Origin: Pelagibacteraceae bacterium AG-325-E08
GTDB taxonomy: Bacteria > Pseudomonadota > Alphaproteobacteria > Pelagibacterales > Pelagibacteraceae
NCBI GenBank assembly: GCA_003282985.1
Contig: QBYE01000011.1
Span: 1-39,391 of the forward strand
DNA: 39,391 nucleotides
Direction of reading: 5' to 3'
The notes beneath the pieces were generated by a model that was not told the DNA's origin, searched no databases, and saw nothing but the letters and a program-made list of their open reading frames with translations. The position numbers were made by a program, and so were the translations under genes. Positions 27,715-35,567 of the stretch are shown in pieces. Positions within the stretch are counted from its first letter, which is position 1. The number at the start of each line of letters is the position of its first letter.

Positions 27715-28629
27715 TTGAAAAAAAGAATATTAGTAATCTCTGGTGGAATATCTAAAGAAAGGATAATCAGTCTCGATACTGGTAAGCAGGTTGCAAAAGA
27801 GCTAACTAAAAATGATTATAATATTAAAATTTCAGAACCAGATTACCGATTATTTGATGTAATTAAATTATTTAAGCCAAATATTATTTTTAATGCCTTG
27901 CATGGTCAGTTTGGAGAAGATGGATATATTCAAACTATTTTAGAAACTACAGGAATTCCATACACGCACTCAGGTATAATTTCATCATCTTTAGCTATGG
28001 ACAAGGTATTATCCAAAAAAATATTTATTAAAAATAGAATATTAACTCCTAAATACTTTTCATATTGTTTTGATAAATCTAATAAAGATTTAATTAAATC
28101 GATTAATCAAAAATTAAAATTTCCTGTAGTAATTAAACCAATTAATGAGGGGTCAAGTGTAAATGTATTTATTTGTTCAAAAAATAATATTTTAAAAAAA
28201 ATTAAATTACTGAAAAGTTATAAAAAAATAATGATAGAGCAATTTATACCAGGGCGTGAAATTCAGGCAGCAATAATTGGTAAGAAAAAACTTGGGGCAA
28301 TTGAATTACAACCAAAAAGAAAGTTTTATGATTATCAGGCTAAATATAACTCAAAAGCAAAAACAAAACATATTATTCCAGTAGAATTAAGTAAAAAAGA
28401 TTTTGATAAACTTATGGACTTAGCTCTTAAAGCTCACAAATTAATGGGATGTAGAGGTGTAACTCGCTCTGATTTTAAATTTTACAAAGGTAGATTTTAT
28501 CTTCTTGAAATAAATACTCAGCCAGGAATGACTAGTCTATCTTTAGTTCCTGAAATAGCTGCATTTCATGGTATAAGTTTTATTAAGCTCATAAGATTAA
28601 TTTTAAAAGATGCCTCAACAAATAAGTAA
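27715..28629 (+). CDS. ddl: D-alanine-D-alanine ligase
   Basis: Ddl joins two D-alanines with ATP for use by MurF. The 304-residue ATP-grasp protein has ISGGISKERIISLDTG at the N-terminus, ALHGQFGEDGYIQ, the PVVIKPINEGSSV loop, the RSDFKF segment and the EINTQPGMT metal-binding motif. The start codon appears to be TTG, one base after the murB stop. No in-frame ATG precedes the conserved N-terminus, so the TTG is preferred. It overlaps ftsQ by 20 nt. Confidence 0.94.
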   Translation: MKKRILVISGGISKERIISLDTGKQVAKELTKNDYNIKISEPDYRLFDVIKLFKPNIIFNALHGQFGEDGYIQTILETTGIPYTHSGIISSSLAMDKVLSKKIFIKNRILTPKYFSYCFDKSNKDLIKSINQKLKFPVVIKPINEGSSVNVFICSKNNILKKIKLLKSYKKIMIEQFIPGREIQAAIIGKKKLGAIELQPKRKFYDYQAKYNSKAKTKHIIPVELSKKDFDKLMDLALKAHKLMGCRGVTRSDFKFYKGRFYLLEINTQPGMTSLSLVPEIAAFHGISFIKLIRLILKDASTNK

Positions 28630-29278
28630 AAAAATTTTAGTATATTTTTTTTTATTTATAATTTTTGGATCATTGAATAATAAGAATTTAGCTCAATTAA
28701 AATTTCCAAATATTGAAAAAATTAAAATTGAAGGGTTAGCAATTGAAAATAAAGAATTTCAAAAAAGTTTAGATTTATTTAAAACGGGTACATTATTTCA
28801 TCTAGATAAACTAAAAGTTACAGAATTGTTAAATTCAAATAATTTGATTGAGGAATATGTAATTTCTAAAATATATCCTTCCTCCTTAGAAATTAAGATA
28901 ACTGAAACTAAGTTATTGGCACATTTAAGCAAAAGAGGAAAAAGCTTTTATGTTGGATCAAATGGAAAATTAATTGAGGCAGAAGGTAAATTAAAAAATT
29001 TGCCATATATTTTTGGTGACCCAAATATTGATAAATTCTTATCTTTAAAAAGAATAATTGATAATTCAAAGTTAGATTACAAAGATATTGAAAATTTATT
29101 TTTTTTCCCTTCTGGTAGATGGGATATAGAAATATCTTCAGGAGTCTTAATTAAATTACCAATTGAAAATATAGAAAAGTCTCTAGAATTATCTCTAAAT
29201 TTATTAAATGAAAAACAATTTGATAATATTAAATCTATTGATGTTCGACCTCAAAATCAGGTAATTACTTATGAATGA
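28610..29278 (+). CDS. ftsQ: Division protein FtsQ
   Basis: FtsQ is a bitopic protein that recruits FtsL/FtsB and the septal synthases. The 222-residue product has a short N-terminus, one hydrophobic segment (about 9-21), a POTRA-like region (IEKIKIEGLAI near residue 36, then the IYPSSLEIKITETKLLAHL strand-rich segment) and the FtsQ beta domain with a FPSGRWDIE turn near 164. It is shorter than typical FtsQ and has almost no cytoplasmic tail. Recognition relies on the POTRA pattern and the position between ddl and the ftsA-like gene. Confidence 0.87.
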   Translation: MPQQISKKILVYFFLFIIFGSLNNKNLAQLKFPNIEKIKIEGLAIENKEFQKSLDLFKTGTLFHLDKLKVTELLNSNNLIEEYVISKIYPSSLEIKITETKLLAHLSKRGKSFYVGSNGKLIEAEGKLKNLPYIFGDPNIDKFLSLKRIIDNSKLDYKDIENLFFFPSGRWDIEISSGVLIKLPIENIEKSLELSLNLLNEKQFDNIKSIDVRPQNQVITYE

Positions 29279-29975
29279 GGAACTAAAATTTGAGACATAT
29301 CTATTTATAGATAGTAAAAAATTAGTTATTTGCGTTATTGAAAAAAAAACATTTAAAATTCTTTTCAAAGAAGAAAAACTATTGGATGATCACAATGAAG
29401 ATTCTAACTTAAAAAAGTTAGATAATTTTCTTGCAAAAAATATCCTTAAAATAGAAAAAATTTTAAAAAATTTTGTAAAAGATGTATATATTATTTTGGA
29501 TGATAAAGAATTTCTTCCAATCGAAATTTCAATCAAAAAAGATCATAATGGTAATTCTATATCCCAAGAAAACTTAATTAATCCATTAAATGTTTTAAAA
29601 AATTTATGTCAATTTAGTTTTAAGGATAAAAAAATCATTCACATGTTGATAGAAAATTATCAAATTGATGGTAAAGACTATTCTTTTTTACCTGAAAATT
29701 TAAAGTGTAATAACTTTTCTTTAGACATTAAATTTATATGTTTATCCAAAAATTTAATTGAACATTATGAGTCAATTCTGAAAAGATATCACATTTTGGT
29801 CAATCAAATATTAAATGCTGAGTATATTGAACAATTCCAAGATCAACAAAATCCAAATATTTATACAACTGCAAGCAGAATAATTTCAGGTTTTAACAAT
29901 AATGAGATATCTTTGGTCAATAAAACCCTAAAAAGTAAGGGTTTTTTTGAAAAATTTTTTGATCTTTTTAGTTAA
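29271..29975 (+). CDS. Reduced FtsA-like protein lacking the nucleotide-binding half
   Basis: This 234-residue protein occupies the ftsA position (after ftsQ, before lpxC). A first strand pair (YLFIDSKKLVICVIE, residues 9-23) resembles the actin-fold start of FtsA but lacks the phosphate-loop glycines. The middle (about 120-190) contains IIHMLIENYQIDGKDYSFLPENL and a KFICLSKNLIEHYESILKRY stretch, matching the layout of FtsA subdomain 1C (hydrophobic-P/E-Y-x-IDG, then P-x-G/N-L). The expected subdomains 2A and 2B, with adenosine-binding GG motifs, are absent. The last 14 residues (KSKGFFEKFFDLFS) form an amphipathic helix like the FtsA membrane-targeting tail. Standard FtsA is about 400-430 residues. 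The assignment is inference from position, layout and tail. It overlaps ftsQ by 8 nt. Confidence 0.65.
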   Translation: MNEELKFETYLFIDSKKLVICVIEKKTFKILFKEEKLLDDHNEDSNLKKLDNFLAKNILKIEKILKNFVKDVYIILDDKEFLPIEISIKKDHNGNSISQENLINPLNVLKNLCQFSFKDKKIIHMLIENYQIDGKDYSFLPENLKCNNFSLDIKFICLSKNLIEHYESILKRYHILVNQILNAEYIEQFQDQQNPNIYTTASRIISGFNNNEISLVNKTLKSKGFFEKFFDLFS

Positions 29976-29976
29976 C

Positions 29977-29989
29977 CTGTATTTTACAG
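29977..29989 (+). repeat. Small hairpin CTGTA-TTT-TACAG after the ftsA-like gene
   Basis: A 5-bp perfect inverted repeat with a 3-nt loop lies immediately after the stop codon, in the 63-bp spacer before lpxC. A T-rich but interrupted stretch follows. It is too weak to call a terminator and could slow transcription or be chance. Confidence 0.3.
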
Positions 29990-30038
29990 TAATATTTGTT
30001 GTTTTCAGTTTTCTGATCTTCAGTCTTAAAAGTATGTT

Positions 30039-30959
30039 GTGAGTTTATTAAACCAAAAAACAATTAACGACCCTGTAAAATTTACAGGAATAGGTCTTCA
30101 TAGTGGCCAAATTGTTAATATTTCCATCAATCCTTCAGGTCCTAACACTGGAATTATATTTAAAAGAGTTGATTTAAAAGATAATAATTTAATATTTCCA
30201 AGTTTTGCTAACGTTACTAACACCTCACTCAATACCACAATATCTAATGATTTTGGTGTTAGAGTTTCTACGATAGAACATTTGATGGGTGCATTATTTG
30301 GATTGGGGATAGACAATGCTTTAATTGAAATTGATAATGAAGAAGTTCCCATTTTAGATGGCTCTGCAAAAGAATTTATTGAAAAGTTAGTCAATAGTGG
30401 ATTAAAACAAAGTGAAGTCCCAATTAAGATTATTAAAATTAAAAAAAAAATATCATTCAGTGAGGGTGAGAGATCAATATCCATCGAACCCTCTAAGTTA
30501 AGTTTAGATATTAATTTTCAATTAAAATATGATAACGCTTTAATAGGAAATCAAAAAAACAAAGTTAATGTTTATGAGGATGATTTGAATGACATTTTCA
30601 ACTCTAGAACTTTTTGTTTATATGAAGATATAGAAAAAATTAAAAAAAATGGACTGGCAAAAGGTGGAAGCCTAGATAATGCAGTAGTAGTAAAAGGTTC
30701 TGAAATATTAAACAAAGAAAAACTTAGAAACTCTAAAGAATTTGTTAATCATAAAATACTTGATTGTATTGGTGATCTTTACACCAGTGGTTATAGAATT
30801 GTAGCTAGTATAAATTGCTCTCAGGGTGGCCATTATTTAACTAATCAATTATTAAAAAAGGTATTCCAAAACAAAGAAAATTTTTCAATCATTGAGATTC
30901 AAGAAAGAAACCTTCCTCATACTATCATAAATAAAAGTTTATTAAGATCAATTGCATAG
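30039..30959 (+). CDS. lpxC: UDP-3-O-acyl-GlcNAc deacetylase (lipid A synthesis)
   Basis: LpxC catalyses the committed step of lipid A synthesis, so this organism makes lipopolysaccharide. The 306-residue protein starts at GTG; an ATG five bases earlier is out of frame and stops at once. It has the usual TGIGLHSG start and all three zinc ligands: H81 in STIEHLMGA, and H238 and D242 in NHKILDCIGDL. The catalytic H265 lies in GGHYLTN, and E80 precedes the first His. It follows the reduced ftsA gene; in most alphaproteobacteria ftsZ would lie between them. Confidence 0.96.
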   Translation: MSLLNQKTINDPVKFTGIGLHSGQIVNISINPSGPNTGIIFKRVDLKDNNLIFPSFANVTNTSLNTTISNDFGVRVSTIEHLMGALFGLGIDNALIEIDNEEVPILDGSAKEFIEKLVNSGLKQSEVPIKIIKIKKKISFSEGERSISIEPSKLSLDINFQLKYDNALIGNQKNKVNVYEDDLNDIFNSRTFCLYEDIEKIKKNGLAKGGSLDNAVVVKGSEILNKEKLRNSKEFVNHKILDCIGDLYTSGYRIVASINCSQGGHYLTNQLLKKVFQNKENFSIIEIQERNLPHTIINKSLLRSIA

Positions 30960-31006
30960 TCTTTATAGATCTTTTAAATTGTAAGTTAAATCTATATAAA
31001 ACAAAT

Positions 31007-31855
31007 ATGATTAAACTTAAAATTTTTTTATTCTTAATAGTGCTTGTTCTGAATAATTCTTGTTCAAAAGAAAATATTCAACAATCTACAATCAAAGAAA
31101 AAAGTCTTGATCTTCAAGTACTAGAAGCCTATCAGGGTGGATTAGAAGCGTTAGATGATGGTGATGTCCTATATGCAGCAAAAAAATTTAATGAAGCTGA
31201 AATATTATTTCCACAGGGCAAATGGGCACCCAAAGCTGCCTTAATGGCTGCATACGCATATTATATTCAAGATTATTATGGAGACTCAATTGCAGAATTG
31301 GAGAGGTTCATAAAAGTTTATCCTTTACATAAAGATTTAGTTTATGCTTATTATTTACTTTCAGTTTGTTATTATGAACAAATTGTGGATGAAAAAAAAG
31401 ATTTACAAGCAATAACTAAAGCAAAAAAAAATTTTCAAATACTCATAAAAAATTACCCCGATACTGAATATGCTATGGACGCAGAATTTAAAATAGACTT
31501 AATAAACGATATTCTAGCTGCAAAGGAAATGTATATAGCTAGATACTATTTTGACAAAAAAAAATGGATACCAGCTATAAATAGATTTAGAAAAATTACT
31601 GATGAATATGACACAACTATTTATGCAGAGGAAGCATTACACAGATTGGTTGAAGTACATTATACACTTGGTTTAATTGATGAAGCTGAAAAATATGCTC
31701 AATTATTAGGGTATAATTATAAATCATCAAAATGGTACGAAAACTCTTATAGTTTATTTAATAAAAATTATGAGATAAAAAAAAAAGAGAGATTTAAAAC
31801 TTATAAAAAAAAGAGCAATAAATTTCTAAAAAAATTTAAATCTCTTATCAATTGA
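31007..31855 (+). CDS. bamD: Outer-membrane assembly lipoprotein BamD
   Basis: BamD is the essential TPR lipoprotein of the BAM complex that inserts outer-membrane beta-barrels. The 282-residue protein has a lipoprotein signal with the lipid-attachment Cys at residue 19 (LNNSC). TPR-type repeats follow: residues 38-65 (LEAYQGGLEALDDGDVLYAA and on), then YYGDSIAELERFIKVYPLH, and further repeats. The YAYYLLSVCYYEQI helix is characteristic of the family. Position between lpxC and ligA fits the alphaproteobacterial order, although recN, usual in between, is absent. It ends one base before ligA. Confidence 0.93.
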   Translation: MIKLKIFLFLIVLVLNNSCSKENIQQSTIKEKSLDLQVLEAYQGGLEALDDGDVLYAAKKFNEAEILFPQGKWAPKAALMAAYAYYIQDYYGDSIAELERFIKVYPLHKDLVYAYYLLSVCYYEQIVDEKKDLQAITKAKKNFQILIKNYPDTEYAMDAEFKIDLINDILAAKEMYIARYYFDKKKWIPAINRFRKITDEYDTTIYAEEALHRLVEVHYTLGLIDEAEKYAQLLGYNYKSSKWYENSYSLFNKNYEIKKKERFKTYKKKSNKFLKKFKSLIN

Positions 31856-31856
31856 G

Positions 31857-33887
31857 ATGGATAAAATAAAAATTAAGAAAGAGTACCAAAAAAAAATCAA
31901 AAATTTAATTAAACTCGATAAATATTATTATGAATTGAGTAGACCTATTGTTGAAGATCAAGAATATGATCAAATTAAATCTGAGATTTTTTTATTAGAA
32001 AAAAAGTATGATTTTTTAAAAAGTGAAGAATCTCCATCTAAAAAAGTTGGTTACAGGCCCTCTAAAACTTTTAAAAAAGTTTTCCATAAGGTTCCTATGC
32101 TTTCCCTTTCAAATGCATTTTCTGAGGAGGATTTAATTAATTTTGAAAAAAAGATAATTAATTTTTTGGATAAGGATAGTTCCTTTAAAATAGAATATAG
32201 TGCAGAACCAAAGATAGATGGAATTTCAGCATCATTAACATATAAAAAAGGAAAATTTGTAATGGGTCTTTCTAGAGGTGATGGGAAAGAAGGAGAAGAT
32301 ATCACTCAAAATTTAGAAACAATAGATGACATACCAAAAGAAATTTTAATTAAAGATTTTCCAACTGACATTGATGTAAGAGGTGAAGTTTTTATTGGTA
32401 ACAAAGATTTTGAAAAAATAAAAGATAAGTTTGCCAATCCTAGAAATGCTGCATCAGGGTCTCTCAGACAAAAAAATCCTATTGATACAAAGAAAATTCC
32501 CCTTAAATTTATAGCTTATACATTTGGTTATGAAAAAGAAATGAAAGTTCAAAAACAAAATGAATATTTACAAAAGTTAACAGAATGGGGATTTGAAACA
32601 AATCCATTCAATAAAACTATAATAGGTATTCAAAATTTAATGAATAATTATTATGAAATTGAGAAAAAAAGGAATGAAATTGATTTTGATATTGATGGGA
32701 TTGTTTACAAAATTAATGATTTTAATTTACAAAAACGTTTAGGAAATGTAGCAAACTCTCCTCGATGGGCTATAGCACATAAATTTTCTGCTAATAAGGG
32801 TGTTTCCAAAATACTTAACATAGATATTCAGGTAGGAAGAACAGGTGCGTTAACTCCTGTAGCAAAAATAAACCCAATAAATATTGGTGGGGTAGTTGTT
32901 TCAAATGCAACACTTCATAACGAGGATGAAATAATAAGAAAAGATATTAGAATAAATGATACTGTTATTGTAGAAAGAGCTGGTGATGTCATACCTCATA
33001 TTGTCAAAGTAGATTTAAAAAAAAGAATTAAAGACTCTAAAAAATATCATTTCCCTAAAGAATGTCCCTCTTGTGGAGCAAAAACAATAAAAGACTATAA
33101 CACTATTACAAAAAGAAAAGATGCAGTTAGAAGATGTTCTAGTGAAGGTTATGAGTGTGAAAAAATTGCAATAGAAAAAATCAAACATTTTGTATCAAAA
33201 GAAGCATTTAATATCGATGGTTTTGGAAAAAAAATTGTTGAAAATTTTTGGAAATTAAAACTTGTAAGATTACCACAAGATATATTCAATCTTAATTTTG
33301 AAAAAATAAAGACTTTAGATGGCTGGGGAAAACAATCAGTTTTAAACTTAAAATATGCAATAGATGAAAAAAAAAATATTTCATTTGAAAGATTTATTTA
33401 TTCACTTGGAATTAGACACATAGGTTTTGAGAATGCAAAATTGATAGCTAAAACACTAAAGTCACCAGAAAGTTTTGTTAATCTTTCCAAAGACAATAAA
33501 TTTGATGATTTACTAAATATTGATGGAATAGGAGAAACACAAATTAATTCTATTAAAAATTTTTATAAAAATAAAACCAATTTAAATATAATAAATAATC
33601 TTCAAAAAATTTTAAATATTAAAAGGGCTACAGAAAATAAAAAGGGAGGAGTTTTAAGTAATAAAACATTTATGTTAACTGGTAAACTAAACGGTATAAG
33701 TAGAGCTGAGGCTAAATCTTTAATAGAAAAAAATTCAGGTTCAATAATTAGTAATGTATCAAAAAAACTTGATTATTTAATTATAGGTGAAAAACCTACA
33801 AATAGAAAAATTGAAGCTGCCAAAGAGTTAAATATAAAAATCATAAACCAATCTGAATGGCTTAGATTAATAAATAAAACTGGCTAG
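31857..33887 (+). CDS. ligA: NAD-dependent DNA ligase
   Basis: LigA seals nicks in replication and repair using NAD. The 676-residue protein has the NAD-binding Ia domain, the adenylation domain with K119-I-D-G122 as nucleotide-accepting Lys, and an OB domain (GRTGALTPVA near residue 325). A four-Cys zinc finger follows (C403, C406, C427, C434), then helix-hairpin-helix repeats and a C-terminal BRCT domain (about 598-674). The last zinc-finger spacing is one or two residues longer than usual. The 3' end overlaps the convergent pepP gene by 21 nt. Confidence 0.97.
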   Translation: MDKIKIKKEYQKKIKNLIKLDKYYYELSRPIVEDQEYDQIKSEIFLLEKKYDFLKSEESPSKKVGYRPSKTFKKVFHKVPMLSLSNAFSEEDLINFEKKIINFLDKDSSFKIEYSAEPKIDGISASLTYKKGKFVMGLSRGDGKEGEDITQNLETIDDIPKEILIKDFPTDIDVRGEVFIGNKDFEKIKDKFANPRNAASGSLRQKNPIDTKKIPLKFIAYTFGYEKEMKVQKQNEYLQKLTEWGFETNPFNKTIIGIQNLMNNYYEIEKKRNEIDFDIDGIVYKINDFNLQKRLGNVANSPRWAIAHKFSANKGVSKILNIDIQVGRTGALTPVAKINPINIGGVVVSNATLHNEDEIIRKDIRINDTVIVERAGDVIPHIVKVDLKKRIKDSKKYHFPKECPSCGAKTIKDYNTITKRKDAVRRCSSEGYECEKIAIEKIKHFVSKEAFNIDGFGKKIVENFWKLKLVRLPQDIFNLNFEKIKTLDGWGKQSVLNLKYAIDEKKNISFERFIYSLGIRHIGFENAKLIAKTLKSPESFVNLSKDNKFDDLLNIDGIGETQINSIKNFYKNKTNLNIINNLQKILNIKRATENKKGGVLSNKTFMLTGKLNGISRAEAKSLIEKNSGSIISNVSKKLDYLIIGEKPTNRKIEAAKELNIKIINQSEWLRLINKTG

Positions 33888-35567
33888 CCACCTTTTTTCA
33901 TTAATATTGAGGTAATTATTTAGTTTAGAATAGACCTCTAAATTATACATAAATAAGTAATCTTTTTCATCTTTAGTTAATTGGTTATGATCAATTAAAT
34001 CTTTATCAATTGGAGCTAAGGTTAGATTTTCAAAAAAAAGCTTATTTTGAATTTTTTTTACATAAACTAAATTTTCAATTCTTATTCCAAAATCATTTTT
34101 TTTATAAAAGCCTGGTTCATTACTTAAAATCATGCCTTCTTGAATTCTAATTTTATTGAATTTAGAGATTGATTGTGGTCCTTCATGAACATTTAGAAAA
34201 AAACCAACTCCATGCCCTGTTCCATGAGCATAATCTAAGTTAATTTTTTTTAAAAATTTTCTTGCTCGTATGTCAATATCTTTACCAGTTTTATATTTAG
34301 TCAGATCAGACTGAAAAACTGCAATATGCCCTTTTAAAACTCTGGTAAAAATATTCTTTATTCTTTTTTTTGGTTTTGAAAAACAAATTGTCCTAGTAAC
34401 ATCAGTAGTTCCATATTCATATTGCCCACCAGAGTCACACAAAAAAATGTCACTTTTTTTTATATTTTTAGAATTATTTTTTGTTGCTCTATAATGAACA
34501 ATAGCTCCATTAGCCCCAGCCCCAGCAATAGTATTGAAACTTGGATATAAATATTTTTTATTTTTTTTTCTAAAATATTCTAATTTTTTTTGAGCTTCAT
34601 ATTCAGTAATTTTTTTCTTATTTTTTATTTTAATCCAATAAAGGAATTTAGTTAGTGCAGCACCATCAACTATATGGCTAGAAATCATATTTCTTATCTC
34701 TTCATTATTTTTAATTGATTTTAATAAATAAATAGGATCCTCTTTTTTTAAAATTTTAAACCTTTTCTTTAAAATATTTTCAAAGAATAACGAGCAAGTT
34801 TTATAATCAATGATCATTTTGTCTCCCTTGAGATTTTGAATAAGTTTTTCAAAATTACTAAATTCTATAACCTGTTTTTTGATAATTTTTTTTTCAATGA
34901 TTATCTTTTTTGCTTTCTTTTTTTCACAAATTAAATAAAGATTATTCTTTTTATCTATTAATAAATAGCAGTTTGGAATTGGACTATTAGGGTTATCAAA
35001 ACCTCTAATGTTTAATAGCCATGCAACGTTTTCAGGAGCAGTTATAAACAAAAAATCTGAATTATTTTTGTTAAGGTATTTTTTAATTTTTAATAGTTTT
35101 TCTTTATAGCATTCTCCAACTATATTATTCTCAATTGAAAAAAACGGTTTGTGAGAAACAGATTTTTTTTTATATATTTGATCAATTAGATTCTCTTTAA
35201 TAGTCTTAATTTTGTTATGTTTACTAAAATATCTCTTAATCTGCTGAGAGGAAAATATTTTTGGATCTACTCCTAAAGTAAGATTTTTAAATAAATTGCA
35301 ATTTATAATTTTATCGTAACTTACTATTTTGAAAAGTTTACCTGACTCTTTTCCAGCTTGAATTGTATATCTTCCATCAACAAATAGATAATATTTATCT
35401 TTTAAAATAACAGAATAACCTGCTGAACCAGTAAAATTTGATATCGTTTTTAATCTATCATTCCTTGAATATTCAGAAAAAAACTCATCATTTTTAGGAA
35501 TTACATAGCCGTCAATTTTATATTCATCGAATCTATTAATTAATTTTTGAATTCTTTTTTTTATCAT
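33867..35567 (-). CDS. pepP: Xaa-Pro aminopeptidase (M24B family)
   Basis: This metallopeptidase removes N-terminal residues ahead of proline. The 566-residue protein has the three-part form: two creatinase-like N-terminal domains (start IDGYVIPKNDEFFSEY, then FTGSAGYSVIL) and the pita-bread catalytic domain from about residue 285. Metal ligands are the two Asp in the CDSGGQYEYGTTDVTRT segment (about 372-385), His in HGTGHGVGFFLNVHEGP (about 442-458), and Glu in NEPGFY (about 484) and RIENLVYV (about 497). It shares an ATGA overlap of 4 nt with the upstream helicase gene. No signal peptide is seen, so it is cytosolic. Confidence 0.94.
   Translation of the reverse strand: MIKKRIQKLINRFDEYKIDGYVIPKNDEFFSEYSRNDRLKTISNFTGSAGYSVILKDKYYLFVDGRYTIQAGKESGKLFKIVSYDKIINCNLFKNLTLGVDPKIFSSQQIKRYFSKHNKIKTIKENLIDQIYKKKSVSHKPFFSIENNIVGECYKEKLLKIKKYLNKNNSDFLFITAPENVAWLLNIRGFDNPNSPIPNCYLLIDKKNNLYLICEKKKAKKIIIEKKIIKKQVIEFSNFEKLIQNLKGDKMIIDYKTCSLFFENILKKRFKILKKEDPIYLLKSIKNNEEIRNMISSHIVDGAALTKFLYWIKIKNKKKITEYEAQKKLEYFRKKNKKYLYPSFNTIAGAGANGAIVHYRATKNNSKNIKKSDIFLCDSGGQYEYGTTDVTRTICFSKPKKRIKNIFTRVLKGHIAVFQSDLTKYKTGKDIDIRARKFLKKINLDYAHGTGHGVGFFLNVHEGPQSISKFNKIRIQEGMILSNEPGFYKKNDFGIRIENLVYVKKIQNKLFFENLTLAPIDKDLIDHNQLTKDEKDYLFMYNLEVYSKLNNYLNINEKRWLASFIY

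Noticed and set aside
29977-29989. Possible LexA-type SOS box (CTGT...ACAG)
   Set aside because: The spacing is 5 nt rather than the 8 nt of gammaproteobacterial boxes, and alphaproteobacterial LexA uses a different GAAC/GTTC motif.
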